Assembly: GCF_902770715.1 (NCBI RefSeq)
Contig: NZ_CACXTS010000024.1
Coordinates: 1 to 43,980, forward strand
Reading direction: 5' to 3'
Origin: an uncultured Methanobrevibacter sp.
Lineage (GTDB): Archaea; Methanobacteriota; Methanobacteria; Methanobacteriales; Methanobacteriaceae
DNA: 43,980 bases
Shown here: piece after piece, positions 16,795-26,410 of the stretch
Position numbering within the stretch: position 1 is the first letter of the stretch
Layout of the letters: the number at the start of each line of letters is the position of its first letter
Program-made: the position numbers and the translations under genes
Notes under the pieces: generated by a model
Databases searched by the model: none
What the model was told of the DNA's origin: nothing
Seen by the model: only the letters and a program-made list of their open reading frames with translations

Positions 16795-16827
16795 TATTTA
16801 AAGGTTTTGATTAAATTGAAAAAACGG
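16795..16827 (-). promoter_or_regulatory. Promoter of histone-like gene 2
   Basis: On the minus strand, AATCAAAACC is followed by TTTAAATA (16802-16795), a BRE and TATA box about 100 bases before the ATG at 16691. The upstream CGTTTTTTCAATTTAA block is shared with the promoter of copy 1, so the duplication included regulatory DNA. Confidence 0.65.
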
Positions 16828-16920
16828 GCCATTATTTGATAGTTTTTTTATATACTATATAAAATTATTAACCGTTAAATTAATAATTTCAATACTTGAA
16901 TAATTTCGAAAAATCGTTTC

Positions 16921-16954
16921 AAAAAAATTAAAAAAGTAGCTTAAAAGCTACTTT
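16921..16954 (-). terminator. Terminator of the large adhesin gene
   Basis: AAAGTAGCTT and AAGCTACTTT (16933-16954) form a 10-bp near-perfect palindrome six bases after the adhesin stop. On the minus strand it is followed by T-runs (16932-16921). This is a convincing intrinsic-type terminator. Confidence 0.7.
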
Positions 16955-16959
16955 AAATT

Positions 16960-19900
16960 TTATCTTCTTTTGAAAATATCACTACCACAAAATATTATGG
17001 AAACTAATGTAGACACAACCAATAATGCAATAAGATTTGCAGTAGGTTTTTTTTGAATATTTGAAGCTGGATGATGAATATTTTTAGCATTGACTAATTT
17101 ATGACCAAACAAATTAGTGGAAATGTTTTTAATAACTCTATTTGAATGATCAGTAGGGCTTTTGATTACATTAACAAATGCAAAGTCATCGTTGTTTGAC
17201 AAATCATAATCAAATGTGTCACTTAAAACAGATGCAACATTCTTAAATATTCCATCGTTTATAGCTTCAAATTCCACCAATAAGTTTTCTTCACAGCCGG
17301 CTGCAAGTTCATCAATGGACCATTGCTGGATTGAAGAGTCAAATGTTCCTTTTGTTGCTTTAAATGATTTCAAAAGCAATGATTTTGGGAAATCTTCATT
17401 TACCTTAACATTCTTCGCAACATCTGGACCGTCATTACTTACCTTAATGGAATATGTAACCAAATCTCCAACATAATATTGGTATTTAGATACGGATTTT
17501 ATAATTGACAAATCAGCTGCCGGATAGACATGAACATCATCTTCAGCTTCATTATTGTCAAGATTAGGATCCTCTTCATTTCCCTGGACAGTGGCCATGT
17601 TTATAATATCTCCAGTATCGATTACCTTTGATACAATTTCCAATTCTTTATAATCCCCAACGTTCAAATCTCCAATATACCAAATTCCCGCTTCATAATT
17701 TCCATCACCGCTAGCTTCAATGAATTTTAATGAATCCGGCAATACATCTTCAACAAAAACGCCTGTTGCATCATTGAAACCCTGATTTGAAACAGTTAAT
17801 GTCCATTTTACAAAATCATTGTAATTGGCCACAGAAACATTTGCAACTTTTTCAATTGAAAGGTCGGCAACTGGCAATACATCAATTGACTCATTATCAT
17901 AGTTATTTGACATGTTAATATCAAATTCATTAGCTGTTGCAGATACATTATTGGCGATGACGCCTAATTCATTCACATAACAGCTAATGTTTAGATATTC
18001 ACTATCGCCCACATTGAGATAATCCAAATGCCAAATGCCGTTTTCATAGCTTCCACGACTTGATGTATAGTCTTTGAAGAGCAATCCTTCAGGTAACTCA
18101 TCGCATACTACAACATTACTTGCATTATCAGGGCCGTTATTTGTTACTTGAATCATCCAAGTTACAATATCCCCAAAGAAAGGATTTTTATCATTCACTT
18201 GTTTTAAAACCGCAACATCAGAAGCTGATGGAACAAAAATAGACTCATTATCTACATTGTTATCTAAAACCGGGTCATATTCTATTCCGGAAATTTTAGC
18301 TAAATTAATAATATGTCCAGTTTTATTAACTTTACAGATGAGGTCTAAAGTTTGAATTTCGCCCTTTTCAAGACAGCACAGATTCCACACAGCATCATCA
18401 TAAAATCCTTTGCTTGCAGTATAATTGATGAGCACTAAACCTTCAGGAAGCATGTCTTCAACAACAATACCGTTTACCTTATCAGGACCATTATTTAATG
18501 CAGTCAATGTCCATTTGACTAATTCCCCATAATTAACTTCACTGACATTGGCTGTTTTTAAAATAACCAAATCCCCTGACACATTTACGGCAATAGTTTC
18601 ATTGTCAAAGTTATTTGCAGGATTATAATCGAATTCTTTAGAGGTTACTGAAACATTATTTGTGATGTTACCTGTTTGGTCGACTTGTGAAACAATAGAA
18701 AGTTTAACAGATTTTCCATTTTTTAAAGTACCGATATCCCAAATTCCAGTTATCGGATCATATTTTCCTAATGAATCATCACTTACCCATATTAAAGATT
18801 TAGGGAGTTTGTCAGCTAATTTTACATTATGTGCATCATCAGGACCATTATTTTTAACAGTTAATGTCCATTTGACTTGTTTCTTGAAATCAGGATTTGT
18901 ATCATTGACTGATTTTTTAACTTCCAAATCGACTGCGGGATTAATGAATATTGATTTATTGGCTTCATTGTTATCCAAATTGTAATCAAATTCTTTTCCA
19001 GTAATATTGGCAAAATTAATAAAATTACCAGTTTTAATTACTTTTGAAATAATTGTTAGTTTTAATGTTTCTCCTACATTCAATTTTCCAACATTAAAGA
19101 CGTTCTGTGAATAGCTGCCCCTTTGCATGGTAGATTTCACATGAACAAAGCCATTCGGTAAAACATCCATTACTTTGACATTTGTTGCGTTATTTGGTCC
19201 ATTATTTGTGATTAACAATGTCCATTCAACAGTATCGCCATAATTTGCAGTGGAAACATTGGCTAACTTCAAGATGGCCAAATCTGTTGACAAACCAACG
19301 TTTATTGTTTCATTATCGTGGTTGTTATCCATATCATAGTCAAACTCGCGGGAGGTTACATTAACGCCATTAGTAATTCTGCCTGTCTTATTGACTTTAC
19401 AGATTAAACTTAATTTAACGGATTTATCAATTCCTAATGTTCCAATCTTCCAAATACCCGCATCCTTATCATAATTTCCTGTAGAATTAACAAGAATCAA
19501 AGACTTAGGAAGAACATCAGAAACTTTAACATCATGAGCAACATCAGGACCATAATTAGAAACAACCAAATTCCACTCAACCAAATCCCCAAAACGAGGA
19601 TTAGAAACATTAACACCCTTAACAACACCAACATCAACAGCAGGGTCTACTTTAACAGACTTTCTGGCATGATTATTGTCCAGATTATAGTCAAACTCAC
19701 GAGAAGTTGCATCGGCATTATTGGAAATTGTTCCGGTTGCATTAATTTTACAGGTTATGCATAATTTTACTGATTTGTTAACGCCCAATGTTCCAATCTT
19801 CCAAATTCCAGTTTTGTTATCATAATTGCCTGTAGAATTGACAAATACCACCCCTTTAGGAAGAACATCTGAAACCTTAACATCATGAGCAACATCAGGA

Positions 19901-22620
19901 CCATAATTAGAAACGACCAAAGTCCACTCAACCAAATCCCCAAAACGAGGAACAACACCAACATCAACAGCAGGATCCGCTTTAATAGAACTTTCATCAA
20001 AATTGTTGGTTAAATTGTAATCGAATTCTTTTGATGAAACGGAAGCATTATTTTTAATCAACCCTGTTGAATCAACTTTTGTGATTATGTTTAATTTTAC
20101 GGATTTGTTAATACCCAAGGTCCCAATCTTCCAAATTCCAGTATCCGCATCATAATTGCCTGTAGAATTGACAAATATCAACCCTTTAGGAAGAACATCT
20201 GAAACCTTAACATCATGAGCAACATCAGGACCATAATTAGAAACGACCAAAGTCCACTCAACCAAATCCCCAAAACGAGGCTTAACAACACCAACATCGA
20301 CGGCAGGAGGAATGCTGATTTGTTTTTCATCATGATTATTGTTCAAATCTATATCGAATTCATTACCTGTGACATTGGCCTTGTTTGTAATATTTCCTGT
20401 TTTGTTTACAATGGTTACGATGTTTACAATCAATGTTTCTCCAACTTTTAAAGGTCCTATCTTTAAAACACCAGTTTTTGGATTATATGCTCCATTTGTA
20501 TCATCACTTACCCAAATAAGGCCTTTAGGCAATACATCATTGACAACAACCCCTGTTGCATCATTTGGCCCATTATTTGTAATGTTCAAAGTCCAAACTA
20601 CCATATCCTCATAGGATATTGCATTTTTATTGATTGATTTTAGGATTTTGTTGTCTATTTTTGGAAGGACATTGAAAACAGTGCTATTGGTAATTGCCTT
20701 ATAATAGTTATCTTCAAAGTGTTTTGCTGTAACATAATATTTTCCAGGTTTCAAATTGGTTAAATTATCAGACACTTCACCCAAATAATCGGAATTTAAA
20801 GTGTCATTATATACAACTGTTCCATCTTCGTGTTTTACAGTCATTAATATTTCCATATTATATTCACGATCGTCCTGGTACAATTTACCACTGTTTGTAG
20901 CTCCAGAAACAGGATTTTCACCATCGATTTCAATTTTATCAAAATTGGCTGCGTTATAAATTGCATTTGATACATCTAGATTATCATAATCTGCAATATT
21001 ATTCCCTCCAATGATTACTGATTGGATATTTTCTACATCACCATAGTAAATATCATGAGCTGAAATAGGTAAATGATAAACCCATGCCTGGTTCTGGTAT
21101 AGGGTATTGTTTTTTAATTTAAATTCAACGCCATGTTTGTCAAAGTAAATTGCACTACCATTTCTTGCAGTATTCAACTTAAAAACATTGTTTTGAGCTA
21201 ATGCCTTGGTACTGTTGATGTAAATAGCTCCTCCTAATCCATCATCCAGTTTAGTTACATCAGGTATAGCTTCATTTGCAATGAATTTTGAGTTTTTGAC
21301 TGTTGTATCTTCCCCTTTTATGAATACGGCCCCACCATCAATATTTGCAATATTCCTGTTAAAATCTGAATTAATAATTTTGACATTATTCGCTTCAATA
21401 TTGACAGCACCACCATACCTTGATGCGTAATTGTCATCAAATGTTGATTTTTCAATTTTGATATTGAAACCATCCAATTTAACTGCACCACCCAAAGGTG
21501 CTTTATTGCCTTTAAAAACACTATTTGTAATATTTAAATCCATGAAATCCTGGTAATCTAATAAAATTGATACTGCACCACCGAATACATTGGCTGTGTT
21601 GTTAATCAAAGTACAGTTGTTTAAATTACCTGAAGCATGGTATGTCAAAGCTCCCCCATGGTCTGCAGTATTATTAATGAAGACGCAGTTGTAATATGAA
21701 GAACCGTTTCTAACACATCCTGCTCCAGCATGGCCTGATCCATCTGAAGTTATTACTATGTTATTTTTGAATATGCAGTCACGGACAACACCATATGATG
21801 GTTCTGTATCCAAACCTATTTGTACTGCTCCGCCGCACACCGCTTCGGGTCCTTTAATATAATTAGAATCAAAGATACAGTTTGTGATTTTAAAATCATG
21901 ACTAAAAGCACCCACTGCACCGGCAGCAATTCCTGCACCATTTTTTGTAAAGTTACAATTTTTTATTGTTAAGCCTAATGAGGTTTCGGCCTTGTAAGGT
22001 GTTTGTATTGCACCTGAAGTTAGTTTAGCATAGTTATTTTCAAAAACGCAATTATCGAACGTGACAAACTTCGCTGAAAGGCTGATTGCGCCACCACGAT
22101 TATCAGTGTATCCATTAATAAATTTTAAATTTTTAAATGTTGACTGTGCTCCTCCAGATGTAATTTTAAATATTACTGTTTTGTTTTTCCCGTCAAAAGT
22201 TGCCTGTGATGATGAAGTAAAAGTTAACTTCTTTGATAAAGAAATTGTATCTCCACCAGTTGAAATGAAATTTCCGCTTAATTTTATTGTATCTCCACTA
22301 CTTGCACTATTTATCACCTTCTGAATATCACCAAAAGTACCCCCATCCAATGAATGGGATTTTGCTTGCAATACATCATTTTGCCCTGTATATTCAAGCA
22401 TCAATTTATTTTCATTCGTATTTTCAAGTATTCCATTTTCGTGAGAATTTTCCAGCTTATCTCCTACATCTACATCCAATCCTATTTCGCCACTCTCATT
22501 AAGCTCTACAGCATATGCTTGATTAATGTCAACTCCCAGTGAAGTAAACATTAAGCAAATGAACAGCAATGAAATGAGGAAAGGTTTGCTAATAATCATC
22601 TTTTGAATATTTTCTAACAT
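16960..22620 (-). CDS. Large adhesin-like protein with beta-helix and ten DUF11 repeats
   Basis: An 1886-residue surface protein. It has an N-terminal signal peptide (hydrophobic core FLISLLFICLMFTSLG, residues about 14-29), then a right-handed beta-helix of about 450 residues with repeated GGAV/GGAI turns. A short linker is followed by ten tandem DUF11 domains of about 115 residues (each W-T/N-L-x-V-x-N-x-G-P-D/N ... VxDxLPKGL ... GxWxIGxLxxG). A C-terminal hydrophobic helix with FKRR is a membrane anchor. DUF11 stalks project the beta-helix from the wall, and such proteins are thought to mediate contact with hosts or partner microbes. The start is ATG 22620, seven bases after GGGG. Repeats 2-4 are almost identical in DNA and differ by in-frame indels, a sign of recent recombination. 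Confidence 0.93.
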   Translation of the reverse strand: MLENIQKMIISKPFLISLLFICLMFTSLGVDINQAYAVELNESGEIGLDVDVGDKLENSHENGILENTNENKLMLEYTGQNDVLQAKSHSLDGGTFGDIQKVINSASSGDTIKLSGNFISTGGDTISLSKKLTFTSSSQATFDGKNKTVIFKITSGGAQSTFKNLKFINGYTDNRGGAISLSAKFVTFDNCVFENNYAKLTSGAIQTPYKAETSLGLTIKNCNFTKNGAGIAAGAVGAFSHDFKITNCIFDSNYIKGPEAVCGGAVQIGLDTEPSYGVVRDCIFKNNIVITSDGSGHAGAGCVRNGSSYYNCVFINNTADHGGALTYHASGNLNNCTLINNTANVFGGAVSILLDYQDFMDLNITNSVFKGNKAPLGGAVKLDGFNIKIEKSTFDDNYASRYGGAVNIEANNVKIINSDFNRNIANIDGGAVFIKGEDTTVKNSKFIANEAIPDVTKLDDGLGGAIYINSTKALAQNNVFKLNTARNGSAIYFDKHGVEFKLKNNTLYQNQAWVYHLPISAHDIYYGDVENIQSVIIGGNNIADYDNLDVSNAIYNAANFDKIEIDGENPVSGATNSGKLYQDDREYNMEILMTVKHEDGTVVYNDTLNSDYLGEVSDNLTNLKPGKYYVTAKHFEDNYYKAITNSTVFNVLPKIDNKILKSINKNAISYEDMVVWTLNITNNGPNDATGVVVNDVLPKGLIWVSDDTNGAYNPKTGVLKIGPLKVGETLIVNIVTIVNKTGNITNKANVTGNEFDIDLNNNHDEKQISIPPAVDVGVVKPRFGDLVEWTLVVSNYGPDVAHDVKVSDVLPKGLIFVNSTGNYDADTGIWKIGTLGINKSVKLNIITKVDSTGLIKNNASVSSKEFDYNLTNNFDESSIKADPAVDVGVVPRFGDLVEWTLVVSNYGPDVAHDVKVSDVLPKGVVFVNSTGNYDNKTGIWKIGTLGVNKSVKLCITCKINATGTISNNADATSREFDYNLDNNHARKSVKVDPAVDVGVVKGVNVSNPRFGDLVEWNLVVSNYGPDVAHDVKVSDVLPKSLILVNSTGNYDKDAGIWKIGTLGIDKSVKLSLICKVNKTGRITNGVNVTSREFDYDMDNNHDNETINVGLSTDLAILKLANVSTANYGDTVEWTLLITNNGPNNATNVKVMDVLPNGFVHVKSTMQRGSYSQNVFNVGKLNVGETLKLTIISKVIKTGNFINFANITGKEFDYNLDNNEANKSIFINPAVDLEVKKSVNDTNPDFKKQVKWTLTVKNNGPDDAHNVKLADKLPKSLIWVSDDSLGKYDPITGIWDIGTLKNGKSVKLSIVSQVDQTGNITNNVSVTSKEFDYNPANNFDNETIAVNVSGDLVILKTANVSEVNYGELVKWTLTALNNGPDKVNGIVVEDMLPEGLVLINYTASKGFYDDAVWNLCCLEKGEIQTLDLICKVNKTGHIINLAKISGIEYDPVLDNNVDNESIFVPSASDVAVLKQVNDKNPFFGDIVTWMIQVTNNGPDNASNVVVCDELPEGLLFKDYTSSRGSYENGIWHLDYLNVGDSEYLNISCYVNELGVIANNVSATANEFDINMSNNYDNESIDVLPVADLSIEKVANVSVANYNDFVKWTLTVSNQGFNDATGVFVEDVLPDSLKFIEASGDGNYEAGIWYIGDLNVGDYKELEIVSKVIDTGDIINMATVQGNEEDPNLDNNEAEDDVHVYPAADLSIIKSVSKYQYYVGDLVTYSIKVSNDGPDVAKNVKVNEDFPKSLLLKSFKATKGTFDSSIQQWSIDELAAGCEENLLVEFEAINDGIFKNVASVLSDTFDYDLSNNDDFAFVNVIKSPTDHSNRVIKNISTNLFGHKLVNAKNIHHPASNIQKKPTANLIALLVVSTLVSIIFCGSDIFKRR
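19508..20307 (-). repeat. Near-identical DUF11 repeat blocks with in-frame indels
   Basis: Three blocks at 19508-19644, 19838-19974 and 20158-20307 encode DUF11 repeats 4, 3 and 2. Blocks 2 and 3 are identical or nearly so for over 90 bases around the word CATCATGAGCAACATCAGGA, far closer than the other repeats. After CGAGG they diverge by length: block 4 has a 21-base insert encoding KGVNVSN, absent in block 3, while block 2 keeps only the K codon. This pattern points to recombination between repeats. Confidence 0.85.
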
Positions 22621-23084
22621 TCTAATACCCCTATCGAGGACATATCATACTATTAATTAACAAAAGCTACTAATCAGCAATTAAACTTTTTATTTTGAGT
22701 TTTTATTTGAAAAGAATAAAGCATGTCATGAAATTTTAAAAAATAACTTTAATTAAAAAGCAATCTATTAATTAGATGCCTTACACAATTAATTTTTAAT
22801 CAAATTAATTGCCCTAACTAAAGAGTTATTTTCCAATTTTATGAAAAGAAATATACTTTTTCAAATCAGTACAAAATTTAACTGAAAATAAAAGATAATC
22901 TCTTTAAATCCTCAAAAAATCTATTAAACACCAATATATTTAAATTTATTGTAATAAAAGACTTAAATTTCTTAAAATAAAAAAATATTTGATTTAAAAG
23001 GAAATATAATAAACTGGATTAATAAAAATATTTTAGTTATGAAATTTATACATTAATAATAATTAACATTAAGGACAATGAAAA
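22621..23084. promoter_or_regulatory. Divergent AT-rich intergenic region
   Basis: 464 bases between the adhesin and the pseudomurein-binding protein genes, transcribed apart. It contains long A/T runs and no open frame that I can support. A TATA-like element AATATATTTAAA lies near 22930, and a second, TTTATACATT, near 23045 on the plus strand; the minus-strand promoter is less clear. GGGG at about 22628-22631 is the adhesin ribosome binding site and AAGGA before 23085 serves the other gene. Confidence 0.45.
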
Positions 23085-24218
23085 ATGAAAAAGGAAATTA
23101 TTATATTAATAATGGCTCTATTAATAATTGCTCCGGTTATACAGGATGTATCCGCATCTAAAACCGTATTTATAACTTCGGACAATATTATAGACCATGA
23201 TCAAGATGTGAGATTATTAAATTCACTTAAACAGTATATAGAGGAAATAAGTGGAGGAGAATTACAAGTAATTGTTGACAATCAGGCCCCTGGAGCTGGC
23301 GAAGGATGGCGGTCAATAAATGTAACAAGTGACGTGAGCGTCGACATTGCCGCATCGGATGCTGGAAATTATTATCAGCTGGCTTCAGCAACAGTCAATA
23401 CTGATAAGCAGATTGTTTTTGTAAATATAGGCAATTATGATTTGGACAACCATACAAACTTCCTTAGAAGAGCATGGGACGATAATTATTCTAATGAATC
23501 ACTTGCGGGAATGCACGACCCTGGAACATTCCTTAAAAATGCGGGAATATACTATATCCAACCGACTAAAGAGTTCCCAGACAATGTTGAAGACGGGGTT
23601 TTATCAAAATATGATGAAAATATGAACCGCCAAATGGCTAAAGAAATCGTGGACATCGTTAACGGATACGGAAACTATTCAAAAGTCTTAAGTGATGAGT
23701 TAATAGTGACAAATAAATTATCACCACAAGGAATGGCAGACGCAAGCAAAATGCTTATAGCAAGCGGAGACAAAGAAATGAAAGGACCATACGGATCATA
23801 TTCAACTCCCCAATTACTTTACCAGACCAGTGCCTACTTAAATGGTGATGGAATTGACATACCTAAAGAATATGACGGTCCTGAAAACCCATTAGGCATT
23901 TCATTATTAACCAAAGACACCTATTCCATCTACGATTACTTCAATATGGCCGGAATCGTTAAAAATTACATGGACGCTAATGGAAGGGCACCTGATTCAA
24001 TTGAATACGAAGGAGCTCATATCGGATATTATGACTTAATGTATAACTTTGCTAAGATAACCCAAAGCCATACTGATGCACAGCATATGGGCTTTGAAAG
24101 CGAATATCAGTTTGATAAAGTTAACGATTCAATATTATTACACATTTTCCCATTTGTTTTAATATTGTTAGTGCTTTTCGTTGCTTACAAATTTTATAAA
24201 AAGATTAGAAGAAGATAA
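23085..24218 (+). CDS. Wall-anchored protein with pseudomurein-binding-like repeat
   Basis: A 377-residue exported protein with a signal peptide (EIIILIMALLIIAPVIQ, residues 3-19, cleavage likely after VSASA-like VSAS), a soluble region of about 250 residues that I do not recognise, one pseudomurein-binding-type repeat (about 281-326; AGIVKNYMDANGRAPDSIEY followed by the GAHIGYYDLMYNFA half), and a C-terminal membrane helix (about 350-371) ending in KKIRRR. The repeat pattern, hydrophobic-NYMDANGRAPDSIEY, matches the family that binds the pseudomurein wall. The first soluble part (KTVFITSDNIIDHDQD, IVFVNIGNYDLDN) resembles other Methanobrevibacter wall proteins of unknown function. It may be a wall-remodelling or structural protein; no catalytic motif is visible. 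Confidence 0.72.
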   Translation: MKKEIIILIMALLIIAPVIQDVSASKTVFITSDNIIDHDQDVRLLNSLKQYIEEISGGELQVIVDNQAPGAGEGWRSINVTSDVSVDIAASDAGNYYQLASATVNTDKQIVFVNIGNYDLDNHTNFLRRAWDDNYSNESLAGMHDPGTFLKNAGIYYIQPTKEFPDNVEDGVLSKYDENMNRQMAKEIVDIVNGYGNYSKVLSDELIVTNKLSPQGMADASKMLIASGDKEMKGPYGSYSTPQLLYQTSAYLNGDGIDIPKEYDGPENPLGISLLTKDTYSIYDYFNMAGIVKNYMDANGRAPDSIEYEGAHIGYYDLMYNFAKITQSHTDAQHMGFESEYQFDKVNDSILLHIFPFVLILLVLFVAYKFYKKIRRR

Positions 24219-24255
24219 ACAAGGATAATAAATTAGATTTAACGAGGAAAAAATT

Positions 24256-24939
24256 ATGAAAAGATATGTATCAGAATTAATAGGGACAATGGTTCTTGTT
24301 CTATTCGGTTGCGGAAGTGCAGCCATAGCAGGACAAATGTTAGGTACCGTTGGAATTGCACTGGCATTTGGATTGTCCATTGTCGCCATGGCTTATGTGA
24401 TTGGAGACATCTCCGGATGTCACATCAACCCTGCCGTTTCAATCGGTATGTGGATTGATGGAAGATTAGAAACAAAAGATTTGCTTGCATACATTGTATT
24501 CCAATGTATAGGTGCAGTAATCGGTATTGCTCTTTTAGCGGTCATCATTAATTCCGCCCCAAGTCTTGGAGGATACATGGCTACCGGACTTGGTCAAAAC
24601 GGATTTGGATCTGCATCCAGCGTAGGTTTAGGTGCTGTTGGAGCAATAGTTGTTGAAATCATTTTAACCTTTGTATTTGTATTTACCGTCCTTGGTGTTA
24701 CTAAAAAAGCAGAAAATGCAGCTGTTGCCGGAATTGTTATCGGTTTAACACTTGCATTTGTTCATATCATGGGAATTCCATTAACTGGAACTTCCGTAAA
24801 CCCTGCACGTAGTTTAGCACCTGCACTGTTCCTTGGCGGCCAGGCTTTACAACAAGTTTGGGTATTCATTTTAGCACCTGTTGTCGGTGCAGTCATTGCA
24901 GGTTTATTATACAAGGGATTAACTTCAGAGGATGCTTAA
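24256..24939 (+). CDS. aqpZ: Aquaporin, water-selective AqpZ type
   Basis: A 227-residue, six-helix channel with two half-helices carrying NPA (residues 58-60 in GCHINPAVS and 182-184 in TSVNPARS). By alignment with AqpZ the aromatic/arginine filter is F38, H170, T179 and R185, the water-selective set. AqpM, known from Methanothermobacter, has isoleucine at the histidine position. A cysteine (C55) precedes the first NPA, close to the pore. It therefore probably serves rapid water flow in osmotic adaptation. The gene starts 37 bases after the wall protein gene with its own AGGAAAAA site. A hairpin overlapping its stop terminates it. Confidence 0.9.
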   Translation: MKRYVSELIGTMVLVLFGCGSAAIAGQMLGTVGIALAFGLSIVAMAYVIGDISGCHINPAVSIGMWIDGRLETKDLLAYIVFQCIGAVIGIALLAVIINSAPSLGGYMATGLGQNGFGSASSVGLGAVGAIVVEIILTFVFVFTVLGVTKKAENAAVAGIVIGLTLAFVHIMGIPLTGTSVNPARSLAPALFLGGQALQQVWVFILAPVVGAVIAGLLYKGLTSEDA

Positions 24940-24960
24940 ATCCTCTCACCTTTCTTTTTT
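24928..24960 (+). terminator. Terminator of the aquaporin gene
   Basis: GAGGAT (24928-24933) pairs with ATCCTC (24940-24945) over a 6-base loop that contains the stop codon, followed by a T-rich run to 24960. It touches the stop of the convergent nitroreductase gene. Confidence 0.65.
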
Positions 24961-25649
24961 TAAATCCTAATACTTCCAACGTAAGTGTGGCCTTTAATAT
25001 CCTTAAAATCAGTTTTTTTGAAAAATTCAAATGTATCCTCATTAGCCACATACATATGCGCTAAAGCTATTCCGACATCGATTGAATTCCATTTCTTAAC
25101 GAATTGCCGTTTAAAAAAATTAGGTTTCACCTGATATACATCAAAACCATCGTCCGAATGCTTGAAATACCAAGGCTGTGAGTTAATGGATGATGGGGCA
25201 AGCTGTGCGGGAATTAATTGTTCATCTTCTACATCAGAGATTTTAGATAGGCTTTTTCTTTTGAATTTGTCTCTGGTTCTAGTGAAATCATTAGACTTGC
25301 CGAAAGCTATTGAAATTACAAAATCAGAATTCTTTTTCTTGGGTGAAGCCAGACCTACCCAACAGTTACCTACATCAATGCTTTGAAGATACAGACAAAG
25401 CTGTTGGAATATGAAACCCATATCCACATGATTTTCTTTTTTGTCAGTGTATATTGCCAAATAATATGGAGCGGAAAATCTTGCAAGGTTATTGACTTCA
25501 TCAATTGTCATGATATCATAACTGTAACTGACGCCCCCATTCAAAAGTTTAATGGAGTTCATGAACTCATGAATCAAATCCATATCAATCTCTTCGTCCA
25601 GATAGTTCCTACAAGACTTTCTGATGTAAATCTGCTTTTCTAAATTCAT
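24960..25649 (-). CDS. Nitroreductase-like flavoprotein
   Basis: A 229-residue protein of the single-chain, internally duplicated nitroreductase type. The N-terminal half has IYIRKSCRNYLDEEID (the R-S-x-R phosphate-binding start). The centre has DMGFIFQQLCLYLQSIDVGNCWVGL, and the second half has LAPSSINSQPWYF, the typical FMN-binding A-P-S-x-x-N-x-Q-P-W motif, and IDVGIALAHMYV. Such proteins bind FMN and reduce nitro, quinone or unknown substrates. No ribosome binding site is obvious at ATG 25649, so the transcript may be leaderless. The substrate is unknown. Confidence 0.82.
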   Translation of the reverse strand: MNLEKQIYIRKSCRNYLDEEIDMDLIHEFMNSIKLLNGGVSYSYDIMTIDEVNNLARFSAPYYLAIYTDKKENHVDMGFIFQQLCLYLQSIDVGNCWVGLASPKKKNSDFVISIAFGKSNDFTRTRDKFKRKSLSKISDVEDEQLIPAQLAPSSINSQPWYFKHSDDGFDVYQVKPNFFKRQFVKKWNSIDVGIALAHMYVANEDTFEFFKKTDFKDIKGHTYVGSIRI

Positions 25650-25724
25650 TATTCTTATTATAGAGTTAATCCTTATTAAACTTTAAATAATATCTTAAAG
25701 ATACATTATATATAAGGTGAATAT

Positions 25725-26402
25725 ATGAAAATTGTTATCGCAATTGGAGGATCCATTTTACTTAAGGAATATGACTGTAAGAAATTCCAGGCATATGGTG
25801 CTATCTTAAAAGATTTAGCTAAAGAACACGAGTTATTTGTTGTTGTAGGTGGTGGAAAACCAGCTAGGGAATACATAAGCGTAGTTCGTGACTTAGGAGC
25901 TGGCGAAGCGCAATGTGATGATATTGGAATTGAAGTTACAAGAATTAATGCAAAATTGATGTTGGCGGCACTTGGTGATGTGGCATATCAAAGAGTCCCT
26001 CACAATTTCCAGGAAGCGCTTGAATTTTCAGCAACTGGCAAAATAATTGTTATGGGTGGAACTGAACCGGCACACAGTACAGATGCAGTCTCAGCAATTC
26101 TAGCGGAATACGTTCAAGCGGATAAGCTCATCAACTTGACTTCTGTCGATGGAATGTACACAAAAGACCCTAACAAATTTGATGATGCTGAACTTGTCCC
26201 TGAAATCACTGCAACCGATTTGCTTGAATTTTTAAGCGGCAAGGATGTTAAAGCTGGAACTTATGAGTTCTTTGACACAACTGCAGTCCAAATGATTAAA
26301 AGATCCGACTTGGAAACTGTTATTACTAACGGTTTTGAGCCTGAAAACTTAATCAAAGCTGTCAATGGTGAAAAAATAGGAACCAGAATTATCAATGAAT
26401 AG
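25725..26402 (+). CDS. pyrH: Uridylate kinase, archaeal type
   Basis: A 225-residue amino-acid-kinase-fold enzyme with the archaeal UMP kinase size. Motifs are [43 protein letters not shown] (UMP and ATP contacts), and the late [15 protein letters not shown]. It phosphorylates UMP to UDP for nucleotide and UDP-sugar synthesis, which here also supplies pseudomurein and glycan precursors. AAGGTGAATAT precedes the ATG. The TatD gene follows after 8 bases, so it heads the run that continues to 28865. Confidence 0.94.
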   Translation: MKIVIAIGGSILLKEYDCKKFQAYGAILKDLAKEHELFVVVGGGKPAREYISVVRDLGAGEAQCDDIGIEVTRINAKLMLAALGDVAYQRVPHNFQEALEFSATGKIIVMGGTEPAHSTDAVSAILAEYVQADKLINLTSVDGMYTKDPNKFDDAELVPEITATDLLEFLSGKDVKAGTYEFFDTTAVQMIKRSDLETVITNGFEPENLIKAVNGEKIGTRIINE

Positions 26403-26410
26403 GTGATTTA

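Noticed and set aside
19490..20310. Regularly repeated blocks that could suggest a CRISPR or repeat array
   Set aside because: The blocks are spaced about 320-330 bases apart, stay in one reading frame and encode DUF11 domains; no short spacers are present.
24256..24939. Naming the aquaporin AqpM
   Set aside because: The filter position that is isoleucine in AqpM is histidine here, and the length is shorter; AqpZ-type fits better.
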